DNA of 64,000 nucleotides from the NCBI GenBank assembly GCA_904420555.1, contig CAJFVO010000003.1, forward strand, positions 120,111 to 184,110. The letters run 5' to 3'. The notes below the pieces were generated by a model that had not been told where the DNA came from, made no database searches, and saw only the letters and a program-made list of their open reading frames with translations. The stretch is from Candidatus Heritagella intestinalis (lineage in GTDB: Bacteria; Bacillota; Clostridia; Oscillospirales; Acutalibacteraceae). Shown here piece by piece: positions 34,803-43,097 of the stretch. Position 1 is the first letter of the stretch. Each line of letters starts with the position of its first letter. Made by a program: the position numbers and the translations under genes.

Positions 34803-35405
34803 TCATTCCAGTTTGGCGCCAAGGCTCTCCGCCAGAAGGACGGCCTGTTCCAGGTCGATTTTGGTGTTCTGCATCCGGGCGCTTTTCAGGTCCATCCCGC
34901 CGATAGCGGCGCCGCGCAGGTCGGCCCCTTTCAGGTTTGCGCCCCGGACAACGGCCTGGCGCAGGTTACATGCAGAAAGGACCGCCTTTTCCAAATCGGC
35001 TTCGGCAAAATTTGCGCTGTTAAGGTTACAGCCCCGGAAGTCCATTTTTTTCAGGGAGCACCCTTCCCAGATGGAAAAGGAGAAATTGCCGCCGAAGATC
35101 TCTAAACCCGTAAGCACAGCGCCGGCGAAGTTGCTTCCCACTGCTTTGCAGTCCCGGAACACAGCGCCAAACAGGCTGGCCCCGGAAAACCGGCAGTTGA
35201 CAAAAGAGGAGCGCAGGTGCAGGCTTCCTTGGAGCCGGGCAAAAGAGAAGTCGCAGTCGGTAAAGAGGCAGCCTTTGGTGGAGAGCCCTTCCAGGTCAGC
35301 CCCTTGGAAGCTGCACCCGGTAAAGGACGCGCCGGACAGTTCTGTGTCCGGCCAGACAGCGTCCCGCAGGTCGCGGTTTGTGTATTCTTCATGGGAATGG
35401 ATCAC
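34803..35405 (-). CDS. pentapeptide-repeat protein, Qnr-like
   Basis: A protein of about 200 residues made almost entirely of pentapeptide repeats of the A(D/N)LXX type (ADLEG, ANFAE, ANLKG, ADLRG), predicted to fold as a right-handed four-sided beta-helix. The C-terminal helix-like segment LEQAVLLAESLG resembles the QASLLMERLG tail of plasmid Qnr gyrase-protection proteins, so a Qnr-like role (DNA gyrase mimicry) is possible; drug resistance is not shown. I chose the GTG at 35405, which has GGAGG nine bases upstream, over the frame opening at 35516, which crosses the terminator of the HxlR gene. It stands alone on the minus strand. Confidence 0.8.
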   Translation of the reverse strand: MIHSHEEYTNRDLRDAVWPDTELSGASFTGCSFQGADLEGLSTKGCLFTDCDFSFARLQGSLHLRSSFVNCRFSGASLFGAVFRDCKAVGSNFAGAVLTGLEIFGGNFSFSIWEGCSLKKMDFRGCNLNSANFAEADLEKAVLSACNLRQAVVRGANLKGADLRGAAIGGMDLKSARMQNTKIDLEQAVLLAESLGAKLE

Positions 35406-35440
35406 AGTGAATTTCCTCCAATGCATCAAAAGTTCCGGAC

Positions 35441-35475
35441 AAAAAACCGCCGGGCCCGCAAAATCGCGGGCCCGG
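35441..35475 (-). terminator. terminator of the HxlR regulator gene
   Basis: On the minus strand CCGGGCCCGC pairs with GCGGGCCCGG around GATTTT, then CGGTTTTTTG. Confidence 0.88.
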
Positions 35476-35531
35476 TTTGGCGGGTCGGTTTTCAAGCCCT
35501 GGCAGGTGCCCGACACAGGCGGGGCCTGCCT

Positions 35532-35993
35532 TTAGTTGGCCGAAGAGGAATTGGGAAACTCCCGGTTTTCCTGCCAATCGATGATCCCGCGGATAATGGG
35601 GATCAGGGCGGCGCCGTCAGGCAGGATCCGGTATTCCACACGGGGTGGGATTTCCTGATACTGCTGGCGCTCTGCCAATCCGGACTGGCAAAGCTCCCGG
35701 AGGCTTTGGCTGAGCATCATGTCGGTGATACCGGGAATGGTGTTTTTGATGCCTACGTATCGCAGGCCATCGCCACTGCGCAGGCTCCAGAGCACTTGCA
35801 GCCGCCATTTCCCTCCCAATTCATTCATGGCCAGGCGCAAATTCTCCATGCCAACAGGAGAGTCTGCGTCGAAGGTAGACCCGTCGATGGGTACATCGGG
35901 GACCATTACTCCCGGGGTAATGGAAATTCCCGGTCTGGCCTGCGCGGGAAGCGCTTGCTTTTCCCGCTTCTTTTTCTTTTCTTTTTTCAACAA
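35532..35993 (-). CDS. HxlR/MarR-like winged-helix transcriptional regulator
   Basis: A 153-residue protein. A Lys-rich N-terminal tail of about 50 residues is followed by an HxlR winged helix beginning GGKWRLQVLWSLRSG (near residue 60), with recognition helix MMLSQSLRELCQSGL and the wing YQEIPPRVEYRIL. Members sense redox or electrophile stress or metabolites; no cysteine sensor is obvious near the N-terminus. The start is a TTG at 35993 with GGAGG six bases upstream. It is divergent from the SGNH hydrolase gene and may control it. The Lys-rich extension is unusual for the family. Confidence 0.87.
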   Translation of the reverse strand: MLKKEKKKKREKQALPAQARPGISITPGVMVPDVPIDGSTFDADSPVGMENLRLAMNELGGKWRLQVLWSLRSGDGLRYVGIKNTIPGITDMMLSQSLRELCQSGLAERQQYQEIPPRVEYRILPDGAALIPIIRGIIDWQENREFPNSSSAN

Positions 35994-36071
35994 CAGACAC
36001 CTCCAATTTGTAAAATGCAGGCAGACAGAGGAGAAACTCCTTCTACCTTAGTGTATATTCTATCTATAATA

Positions 36072-36100
36072 AGCATAACATGATTTTATCGGAAAGTAAA
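36072..36100 (-). promoter_or_regulatory. possible promoter of the HxlR gene; AT-rich divergent region
   Basis: On the minus strand TTTACT (36100-36095) and TATGCT (36077-36072) with a 17-base spacer. The whole stretch 36000-36347 is much more AT-rich than its neighbours. It also holds an inverted repeat AAAAAACC...GGTTTTTT (36200-36222) that could be an operator or a terminator. No gene is seen there. Confidence 0.45.
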
Positions 36101-36347
36101 GGAATTTGCACTTAAAAAATAAAGTTTATATTAAGAATTGCAATTTTTTTATCAAAAGGGGAGAATACAATCCGCATACTGGCGCTTATATCCCGCTTGA
36201 AAAAACCGACCGGAGGTTTTTTGAAAATTTTATAAATAGAGAACAGAAAGTTCATAAAATATTAAAACGATATTATTGATCCCGGCATAGCATCGTAAAT
36301 AGTGGAACAGCTAAGATATCAGGACTTTTGAAAGGGAGGTTTGGCTG

Positions 36348-37049
36348 ATGGATCTGCTCCGAAAAATACAGGTTTATGGCGATTCCATTTTAAAGGGAAT
36401 CGAGCTGGATTCGGCAGAGAAATATATTGTTCCTAAGGAAAGCGGATGGAAATACCTCGAGAAACAGTATCCGCTATCCATTGTGAACCGGGCGAAATTT
36501 GGATGTACTGCCTCTAAAGGCTTGGAACAGCTTTCCCGGGCCTTGGAAAAGGGGCTTGCCTGCGATGCAGTGGTGCTGGAATACGGCGGCAATGACTGCG
36601 ACTATGACTGGGCGGCGGTTTCCGCTCATCCCGAAAGGGAGCACCAACCCCACACGCCTTTGCCGGAGTTTATCCGGTGCTGCCGGGAGATGATCCGGAT
36701 GCTGCGGGCCCGGGGGATCCTGCCCATTGTCATGAGCCTGCCGCCCATTGACGCCCAGCGGTATTTCGATTGGTTTTGCCGTCCCGGGCTGGACAAGCCG
36801 GCGGTTCTTCGCTGGCTGGGCGGGGATTTGCAGACTATTTACCGCCATCAGGAGATGTATTCCAGCGCTTTGTGCCGCACAGCCCTGGAGGAAAGGGCCC
36901 TGCTAGTGGATGTGCGCACGCCCTTTTTGGAGGCGAAAAACTGCCGGGAGCTTCTCTGCGCCGATGGCATCCATCCCAACCGGGAGGGGCACCGGCTCAT
37001 TGGAAAGGTGTTTGGGGAATTTGCCTCCCAGTATCTTCAGCCCGCCTAA
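36348..37049 (+). CDS. SGNH/GDSL-family hydrolase
   Basis: A 233-residue protein with the SGNH blocks in order: YGDSILKG (nucleophile Ser at residue 13), a glycine block, YGGNDCDYDW (Asn near 83) and DGIHPNREGH (catalytic Asp/His near 207-210). It should be an esterase or lipase-like acyl hydrolase, perhaps acting on acetylated sugars. No signal peptide, so cytoplasmic. The ATG at 36348 follows GGGAGG. It is divergent from the HxlR regulator. The substrate is unknown. Confidence 0.88.
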   Translation: MDLLRKIQVYGDSILKGIELDSAEKYIVPKESGWKYLEKQYPLSIVNRAKFGCTASKGLEQLSRALEKGLACDAVVLEYGGNDCDYDWAAVSAHPEREHQPHTPLPEFIRCCREMIRMLRARGILPIVMSLPPIDAQRYFDWFCRPGLDKPAVLRWLGGDLQTIYRHQEMYSSALCRTALEERALLVDVRTPFLEAKNCRELLCADGIHPNREGHRLIGKVFGEFASQYLQPA

Positions 37050-37080
37050 AATTCCGGGCCCTTTTTGGTAGGTTTTCATC

Positions 37081-37109
37081 TTGACTTTTTTTGCAAAAAC
37101 GTGTAGGAT
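37081..37109 (+). promoter_or_regulatory. promoter of the structured RNA/spe transcript
   Basis: TTGACT at 37081-37086 and TAGGAT at 37104-37109 with a 17-base spacer. No other good promoter is seen before speD. Confidence 0.72.
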
Positions 37110-37115
37110 AAAATA

Positions 37116-37472
37116 GCTATGGAATGATGCTTTGATACAGAGTTTCATGCAAATATTGACTGACCACCCAAAGACGGGTTAAAGGCCATACGGACAGCCG
37201 GGTCAACTGCCGATTGGCAACATGGTTGCCTTATTGATTGAGTTAGAAGCTCAAATTTTATAAGTTGGTTACTTTATAACCAGTGCGCTGCACATCAACT
37301 TGTGAAACGATCAATAAGAGTGGTAAAAGTAAGTATTTGCTATATAGACTCTGAACCTGCATGATTTCCCAAAGTGCCTGTTGTTTGCGAGGCAGGCGGC
37401 TCTTCTTTTCATTTTACAGCAGGATGATTGACGCAGGTGGTGCGAAAGGCGCCGTCTGCGTTTTTTATTTTT
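37116..37472 (+). ncRNA. large structured RNA upstream of speD, family not identified
   Basis: About 350 nt with a self-consistent fold. A closing helix is formed by AGAGT (37139-37143) with ACTCT (37348-37352) and GCAAATA (37149-37155) with TATTTGC (37334-37340). Inside are TGACC (37161-37165) with GGTCA (37201-37205), hairpin GGCAAC/GTTGCC (37216-37230), an 11-bp helix 37230-37240 with 37308-37318, and AAGTTG/CAACTT (37262-37267 with 37296-37301) enclosing two small hairpins (37267-37281 and 37283-37293). It ends in a strong terminator. It could be an independent RNA (size and complexity recall raiA-type RNAs of Clostridia) or a cis leader of the polyamine operon. The helices are seen; the identity is not known. 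Confidence 0.7.
37431..37472 (+). terminator. strong terminator between the structured RNA and speD
   Basis: A 13-bp stem (37431-37443 with 37449-37461), GAAAG loop, then TTTTTTATTTTT. A weaker GCCTG/CAGGC hairpin with a T-rich tail (37376-37420) precedes it. Confidence 0.9.
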
Positions 37473-37527
37473 GTGAGGTTGTGAATAAAAGGGAACCGGG
37501 GCCGCCCCGGAAACAGGAGGATTCGCC

Positions 37528-38289
37528 ATGGAGCAAAAAATGCGGTTATACGGGTTTAATAACCTGACAAAAGCCCTGAGCTTCAATATCTACGATGTGT
37601 GCTATGCCAAAACGCCCCGGGAGCAAAAGGACTACATCGCCTATATCGACGAACAGTATAATTCTGAGCGTCTCACCAATATCCTCACCCGCCTCACCGA
37701 CATGATCGGGGCGACGGTGCTCAATGTGTCCCGTCAGGACTATGAGCCCCAGGGGGCTTCGGTGACCATTTTAATCGCTGAGGGCTCCATGATGCCGGTG
37801 CAGGGGGAAACCCAGGTGGCTCATTTGGACAAAAGCCATGTGACGGTCCACACCTATCCGGAGTACCATCCGGACACCTGCCTGGCCACCTTCCGGGTGG
37901 ATATTGACGTGGCTACCTGCGGAGAGATTACTCCCCTGTCCACCCTGGATTACCTGATCCGTTCCTTTGACTCGGATATTATCACCATGGATTACCGGGT
38001 GCGGGGCTTTACCCGGGATGTGGACGGGAAAAAGCTGTTTTTGGACCACAAGATTACGTCCATTCAGGATTATATTGACCGGGAGATTTTACGCCGGTAT
38101 GACACCGTGGACATCAACGTCTATGAAGCCAATCTGTTCCACACCAAGATGATGGTGAAGGAAGTGGACTTGCAGAACTATCTGTTCAATACGGACGTAT
38201 ATGAACTGCCGCCGAAAACCCGGCTGGAGATTATGGATAACCTGCGCCGGGAGATGATTGAGATCTTCAGCGGCCGGAATATTTATTGA
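37528..38289 (+). CDS. speD: S-adenosylmethionine decarboxylase, SpeD (E. coli-like class)
   Basis: A 253-residue pyruvoyl-enzyme precursor. Self-cleavage should occur in LDKSHVTVHTYPE before Ser103, and the conserved catalytic Cys131 lies in ATCGEITP. It makes decarboxylated AdoMet, the aminopropyl donor for SpeE. The length matches the E. coli-type class 1a enzyme rather than the 120-140-residue class 1b. The ATG at 37528 follows AGGAGG. First gene of the polyamine cluster; the terminator 55 bases upstream suggests expression by readthrough from the structured leader. Confidence 0.94.
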   Translation: MEQKMRLYGFNNLTKALSFNIYDVCYAKTPREQKDYIAYIDEQYNSERLTNILTRLTDMIGATVLNVSRQDYEPQGASVTILIAEGSMMPVQGETQVAHLDKSHVTVHTYPEYHPDTCLATFRVDIDVATCGEITPLSTLDYLIRSFDSDIITMDYRVRGFTRDVDGKKLFLDHKITSIQDYIDREILRRYDTVDINVYEANLFHTKMMVKEVDLQNYLFNTDVYELPPKTRLEIMDNLRREMIEIFSGRNIY

Positions 38290-38338
38290 TGGATGAGACG
38301 ATAAAAAGAAGAAATTGAAAGAAAGAGGGCGAAGGGAT

Positions 38339-39793
38339 ATGCCGCTTTCCCAGGAACGGGCGCCCATTTATGAGGCGCTGGAAAAATTTCAAAAAATGAG
38401 GGTCGTTCCCTTTGACGTGCCCGGCCACAAACGGGGCCGGGGCAACCCGGAGCTCACCGCTCTGCTGGGCGAGACCTGTATGCGTATGGACGTGAACTCC
38501 ATGAAGCCTTTGGACAACCTGTGCCATCCCATTTCCGTTATCCGGGAAGCGGAGGAGCTGGCTGCCGAGGCCTTCGGGGCAGCTCACGCCTTTTTAATGG
38601 TGGGGGGCACCACCTCCGCCGTACAGAGCATGATTCTGTCGGTGGCTAAGCGGGGGGAAAAGATTATCCTGCCCCGGAACGTCCACCGGAGCGTCATGGG
38701 AGCCATGGTGCTGTGCGGCGCGGTGCCGGTGTATGTGAACCCGGCCTGTGATGACAAGCTGGGCATCCCTCTGGGCATGAGTGTCAAGGATGTGGAGATG
38801 GCTATCCGGAAGAACCCAGACGCCAAGGCCGTGCTGGTGAACAACCCCACCTATTACGGCATCTGCTCCGATTTGCGCTCCATTGTGAAGCTGGCCCACG
38901 AATACGGAATGCTGTGCCTGGCGGATGAGGCCCACGGTACCCACTTCTATTTCGGGGAGAACCTGCCGGTTTCCGCTATGGCGGCCGGAGCGGATATGGC
39001 GGCGGTTTCCATGCACAAATCCGGCGGCAGCCTGACCCAGAGCTCTCTGCTCCTCACCGGCCCGGCCATGCAGGAGGGTCATGTGCGGCAGATTATCAAC
39101 CTGACCCAGACTACCAGCGCCTCTTACCTGCTCCTTTCCAGCCTGGATATTTCCCGGCGGAATTTGGCCCTTCGAGGGAAGGAGGCCTTTGCCGGGGTGG
39201 TGAAGCTGGCGGAATACGCCCGGTCGGAAATCAACCGCATCGGCGGCTACTACGCCTATTCCCGGGAGCTCATCAACGGGGACAGCATTTACGATTTTGA
39301 CGTGACCAAGCTCTCGGTGAACACCCTGGACATCGGCCTGGCGGGCATTGAGGTCTACGACCTGCTCCGGGACGAATACGACATTCAGATTGAGTTTGGC
39401 GATTTAGGCAACATCCTGGCCTACCTCTCCATTGGCGACCGACAGCGGGAAGTGGAGCGGCTGGTGAGCGCCATGGCGGAGATTCGCCGCCGGTACAGCG
39501 GCCCCAAAAACGATTTGATGGTGCAGGAATACATCGACCCCATTGTGGCGGTGTCGCCCCAGGCGGCCTTTTATGCGGACAAGGAATCCCTGCCCCTGCG
39601 GCGCACCGTGGGGCGCATTTGCAGCGAGTTTGTCATGTGCTATCCTCCGGGAATCCCCATCCTTTCCCCCGGCGAGGAAATCACCGAAGAAATTCTGGAT
39701 TATATCGAGTACGCCAAAGAAAAGGGCTGCTCCATGACCGGCCCGGAAGATCCGGGGATTGAGCGGCTCAATGTCATTCGGGGAATGATTTAA
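38339..39793 (+). CDS. speA: arginine decarboxylase (fold-type I, Orn/Lys/Arg family)
   Basis: A 484-residue PLP enzyme resembling Bacillus SpeA. The PLP lysine is K227 in SMHKSGGS. The N-terminal DVPGHKRGRG and the C-terminal CYPPGIPIL motifs are typical. With agmatinase two genes downstream it should make agmatine from arginine, so arginine decarboxylation is favoured over lysine or ornithine. The ATG at 38339 follows GAGGG; a TTG at 38315 is a weaker alternative. It lies 49 bases after speD. Confidence 0.92.
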   Translation: MPLSQERAPIYEALEKFQKMRVVPFDVPGHKRGRGNPELTALLGETCMRMDVNSMKPLDNLCHPISVIREAEELAAEAFGAAHAFLMVGGTTSAVQSMILSVAKRGEKIILPRNVHRSVMGAMVLCGAVPVYVNPACDDKLGIPLGMSVKDVEMAIRKNPDAKAVLVNNPTYYGICSDLRSIVKLAHEYGMLCLADEAHGTHFYFGENLPVSAMAAGADMAAVSMHKSGGSLTQSSLLLTGPAMQEGHVRQIINLTQTTSASYLLLSSLDISRRNLALRGKEAFAGVVKLAEYARSEINRIGGYYAYSRELINGDSIYDFDVTKLSVNTLDIGLAGIEVYDLLRDEYDIQIEFGDLGNILAYLSIGDRQREVERLVSAMAEIRRRYSGPKNDLMVQEYIDPIVAVSPQAAFYADKESLPLRRTVGRICSEFVMCYPPGIPILSPGEEITEEILDYIEYAKEKGCSMTGPEDPGIERLNVIRGMI

Positions 39794-39861
39794 GCCATAA
39801 AAAGTAGAATTTTCCAAAAACGGGCAGTGCCCGGCATACCACAGTGAAAGGATTGATACTT

Positions 39862-40713
39862 TTGAATTTCTGGTTCTCCGAGGCCCAAACCCCCAACGTG
39901 AAGCTCTCCATCCGGGTAGACCGCCAGCTCTACAGCGGAAAGAGCGAGTTCCAGCGCATCGATGTGTTCGAGTCTCCGGAATTCGGCCGGTTCCTGACCC
40001 TGGACGGCTATATGATGCTCACGGAAAAGGATGAGTTCATCTACCACGAGATGATTACCCATATTCCCATGGCAGTGCATCCCCATGTAAAAAAGGTGCT
40101 GGTCATCGGCGCCGGCGATGGCGGCGTGGTGCGGGAGCTGGCCCGGTATCCCGAAATCGAGGCCATTGACATGGTAGAGATCGACCCCCTGGTGGTGGAA
40201 GTGTGCAAAAAGTATTTGCCGCAAACCGCCTGCTGCCTGGACGATCCCCGGCTGAATATCCACTATGAGGACGGCCTGAAGTTCATCCGCTTCTGCGAGG
40301 ACGAATACGATTTGATTATCGTGGACTCCACCGACCCCTTTGGCCCCGGCGAAGGGCTGTTTACCCGGGAGTTCTATGGCAACTGCTTTAAGGCCCTGAA
40401 AGAGGACGGCATCATGGTCAACCAGCACGAGAGCCCCTTCTATACCGAGGACGCCAACGCCTGCCAGCGGGCCCACAAGAATATTGCCTCCTCCTTCCCT
40501 ATTCACAAGGTGTATCAGGCTCACATTCCCACCTACCCCTCCGGCCACTGGCTGTTCGGTTTTGCTTCTAAAAAATACCACCCCCTCCGGGATTTGGACG
40601 AGACCCGGTGGAACCTGCGGGGCCTGCGCTGCCGCTACTACACCACCACCCTGCACAAAGGGGCGTTTTATCTGCCCCGCTATGTAGAGGAGCTGTTATC
40701 TGATGTTGAATAA
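39862..40713 (+). CDS. speE: spermidine synthase
   Basis: A 283-residue aminopropyltransferase. The AdoMet-type motif VIGAGDGGVVREL is near residue 86, and the catalytic DSTDPFGPGEGLF region near 152. It joins decarboxylated AdoMet and putrescine. The start is a TTG at 39862 (giving MNFWFSEAQT, aligned with the usual SpeE N-terminus) with AAAGGA nine bases upstream; the GTG at 39844 has no ribosome site. It overlaps speB by 11 bases, so the two are translationally coupled. Confidence 0.94.
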   Translation: MNFWFSEAQTPNVKLSIRVDRQLYSGKSEFQRIDVFESPEFGRFLTLDGYMMLTEKDEFIYHEMITHIPMAVHPHVKKVLVIGAGDGGVVRELARYPEIEAIDMVEIDPLVVEVCKKYLPQTACCLDDPRLNIHYEDGLKFIRFCEDEYDLIIVDSTDPFGPGEGLFTREFYGNCFKALKEDGIMVNQHESPFYTEDANACQRAHKNIASSFPIHKVYQAHIPTYPSGHWLFGFASKKYHPLRDLDETRWNLRGLRCRYYTTTLHKGAFYLPRYVEELLSDVE

Positions 40714-41557
40714 AAATATTGAGACCATTTTGGGCTGTGACGCCGAGTATGAGGACGCCGGGATTGTCCTTTTCGGCGCACCCTTTGATTCCACCACCTC
40801 CTACCGGCCCGGCACCCGGTTTGGCAGCAGCGCTATCCGCCACGAGTCCTTTGGCATGGAGACCTACAGCCCCTATCAGGACAAGGATATGACGGACTAC
40901 GCGTTCTTCGACAGCGGGGACATTGAGCTGTGTATCGGCAGCAGCCAGCTGGCCCTGGAAGCCATTGAAGAGCGGGCCAGAACCATCCTGGCGGATGGAA
41001 AGCTGCCCTTTATGCTGGGCGGCGAACACCTGGTGACCCTGGGGGCCTTCCGGGCGGCGGCGGAGAAGTATCCGGATATTCATATCATCCACTTTGACGC
41101 CCACGCCGACTTGCGGGAGGACTATCTGGATGTGAAGCTGTCCCACGCCTGCGTTATCCGCCGGTGCTGGGAGATTGTCGGGGACGGGAAGATTTTTCAG
41201 TTTGGCATCCGCTCCGGCGACCGTGAGGAATTTGTCTGGGGCAAAGACCATGTGACTACCCGGAAATTTGATTTTGTGGGCCTGGAAGAAACCCTGGATA
41301 AGCTGGGGGACACGCCGGTGTACTTTACCGTGGACTTGGATGTGCTGGACCCCTCGGTGTTTCCCGGTACCGGTACCCCAGAGCCCGGCGGCGTGACCTT
41401 TGACCAGCTGCGGCAGGCGGCGACTCTGGTTTGCCAAAAGGCCAATGTGGTGGCCTGCGATGTCAATGAGCTGAGCCCCCACTATGACCCCAGCGGGATT
41501 TCTGCCATGGCAGCGTGTAAGATTCTGCGGGAAATGCTGTTGGCCCTGGAAAGCTAA
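40703..41557 (+). CDS. speB: agmatinase
   Basis: A 284-residue ureohydrolase. The manganese ligands are in GGEHLV (near residue 111), FDAHADLRE (near 132) and DLDVLDPS (near 212). It hydrolyses agmatine to putrescine and urea, giving putrescine directly without a carbamoyl intermediate. It overlaps the end of speE. The palindrome-rich, gene-free segment follows. Confidence 0.94.
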   Translation: MLNKNIETILGCDAEYEDAGIVLFGAPFDSTTSYRPGTRFGSSAIRHESFGMETYSPYQDKDMTDYAFFDSGDIELCIGSSQLALEAIEERARTILADGKLPFMLGGEHLVTLGAFRAAAEKYPDIHIIHFDAHADLREDYLDVKLSHACVIRRCWEIVGDGKIFQFGIRSGDREEFVWGKDHVTTRKFDFVGLEETLDKLGDTPVYFTVDLDVLDPSVFPGTGTPEPGGVTFDQLRQAATLVCQKANVVACDVNELSPHYDPSGISAMAACKILREMLLALES

Positions 41558-41569
41558 AGGGCAGACACA

Positions 41570-41930
41570 AAATTTTCGCCCGCCTTTTATAAAAGGCGGC
41601 GAGGGGTGTTGTTTGCCAGTGGCAAACGTTGAACACCGTTCTACGCTACCGCTTCGGTCGGTGCTATTTGTATGCCACTGGCATACCGCACCCGAGCCGG
41701 CAGGCGAGACTGGGGGCGAGAAGCCCCAGAAACGCGAAGCGAAAGCGAGCCCGTAAAAAGGGCAGCGGTTCTCACTCAGCGCAAGAGCCGCTAAAAGCGG
41801 CGCGAGCCAACTAAGCGGAAAGCCCCAAAAAAGAGCGGGCCAAAATCCGAAAGCTCCCAGCAAATCCCCAAGAGCTGCCGAAGGCAGCGCGAGGGTTGAA
41901 AAGGACAGCGCCTTCAAATGGAGCTAGGCC
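41570..41930. repeat. palindrome-rich non-coding segment inside the polyamine cluster
   Basis: No credible gene lies in 41558-41979. At least eight hairpins are packed in 360 bases. TCGCC/GGCGA with GCCTTTT/AAAAGGC is at 41578-41602. Two compound hairpins share one design: GGTGTT...AACACC around GTTTGCC-AGT-GGCAAAC (41605-41637), and GGTGC...GCACC around GTATGCC-ACT-GGCATAC (41660-41693). Others are ACCG-CTT-CGGT (41648-41658), CTGGGG/CCCCAG (41710-41729), GCGGTTCT/AGAGCCGC (41765-41791), GCCGC/GCGGC (41787-41801) and GCTGCC/GGCAGC (41875-41889). It looks like an inserted repeat element or a structured RNA; no transposase is present. Confidence 0.65.
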
Positions 41931-41979
41931 AAAAATTCTGCGGATGCACCCCTGCGAATACACTTTCAGGAGGTCTTGT

Positions 41980-42573
41980 ATGGAAAACACCCCACCCCTG
42001 ACCACGCCCCGGCTGCTTCTCCGGCGGTTTACACCTGATGACACTCCTGCCATGTGGGAGCTTCTCCAGGACGAGGAGGTCAATACCTTTTTGCCGTGGT
42101 TTCCGGTGAAAACCCTGGAAGAGGCCCGGCAGCACTTGCAGGAGCGGTATCTCTCTCAGTACAGCCGAGCCCAAAGCTACCACTATGCCGTCTGCCTGCG
42201 GGAAACCGGCCAGCTGATTGGATATGCCAACGTCAGCGATACGGAGGCCCGGGATTTGGGCTATGGCTTCCGGAAGGAATTTTGGCATCAGGGCTTTGCC
42301 ACAGAGGCGGCCCGGGCCATATTGGAACAGCTGCGGCGAGACGGCGTGCCCTATATCACCGCCACCCACGATGTGAACAACCCTCACAGCGGCGCAGTGA
42401 TGCGAAAGCTGGGAATGCAGTACCAGTATTCCTACCGGGAGCAGTGGCAGCCCAAAGATATTCTTGTGACTTTCCGGATGTACCAGCTGAATCTGGACGG
42501 GAAAGACCGGGTGTACCGGGCATACTGGAAACAGTACCCTCACTTTGTGGAGGAGGGATTCCATGAACTTTGA
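41980..42573 (+). CDS. GNAT acetyltransferase, RimJ/RimL-like
   Basis: A 197-residue protein opening LTTPRLLLRRFTPDD, the hallmark of RimJ/RimL-type GNATs, with acetyl-CoA loop FWHQGFATEAARAI near residue 100 and NPHSGAVMRKLGM near 135. The ATG at 41980 has CAGGAGG six bases upstream; the longer frame from 41896 runs into the palindromic segment. It lies between the two halves of the polyamine cluster and could acetylate a polyamine, but the subfamily more often modifies proteins or small amines. It overlaps the next GNAT gene by 11 bases. Confidence 0.85.
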   Translation: MENTPPLTTPRLLLRRFTPDDTPAMWELLQDEEVNTFLPWFPVKTLEEARQHLQERYLSQYSRAQSYHYAVCLRETGQLIGYANVSDTEARDLGYGFRKEFWHQGFATEAARAILEQLRRDGVPYITATHDVNNPHSGAVMRKLGMQYQYSYREQWQPKDILVTFRMYQLNLDGKDRVYRAYWKQYPHFVEEGFHEL

Positions 42574-43048
42574 AATTGTTTCCATGACACAGGAAAACGC
42601 ACAAATCATTGCCGACCAATGGAAATATGAAGGGATTTATTCTTTTTATGACCTTTCCGCTGACCCCGAAGACTACCAAGAGTTTGTAAACCCCGATTTG
42701 CGGGGAGAGAGATATTTTGAAGTGTACGGGGATGGCCGGCTGGTAGGTTTCTTTGTGGTAGAGCCGGGAGAGGACCGGGAAATCGAGCTGGGTTTTGGCT
42801 TGAAACCGGAGCTCTGTGGAAAAGGGCTGGGAAAAGATTTTCTTTCTGCCATTGAAAGCTATGTGATGAACCACTATGACTGTAAAACCATGGTTTTGTG
42901 GGTGGCAGCCTTTAATAAAAGAGCTATCCGGCTGTATCAGAAATGCGGATATATCCAGACTGCCGAAGAAGAACGGCAGACCAACGGAGATACCTACCGG
43001 TTTTTGTGCATGAAGAAGAACCCGGTATCACTGCAATCGCATTTTTAA
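42563..43048 (+). CDS. GNAT acetyltransferase
   Basis: A 161-residue GNAT protein with acetyl-CoA loop LCGKGLGKDF near residue 84 and the terminal NKRAIRLYQKCGY near 122. The ATG at 42563 follows GGAGGAGGG inside the end of the preceding gene, so the two are coupled. The substrate is unknown. Position in the polyamine cluster makes spermidine or putrescine acetylation a testable option. Confidence 0.84.
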   Translation: MNFEIVSMTQENAQIIADQWKYEGIYSFYDLSADPEDYQEFVNPDLRGERYFEVYGDGRLVGFFVVEPGEDREIELGFGLKPELCGKGLGKDFLSAIESYVMNHYDCKTMVLWVAAFNKRAIRLYQKCGYIQTAEEERQTNGDTYRFLCMKKNPVSLQSHF

Positions 43049-43097
43049 AATTTTTATTGATAGAAAAAACAAATGAGTAAACAGGAGGATGATGACA

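Noticed and set aside
41629..41814. Short open frames in the palindromic segment
   Set aside because: Composition is driven by the repeats; no ribosome site, and frames differ between the repeated units.
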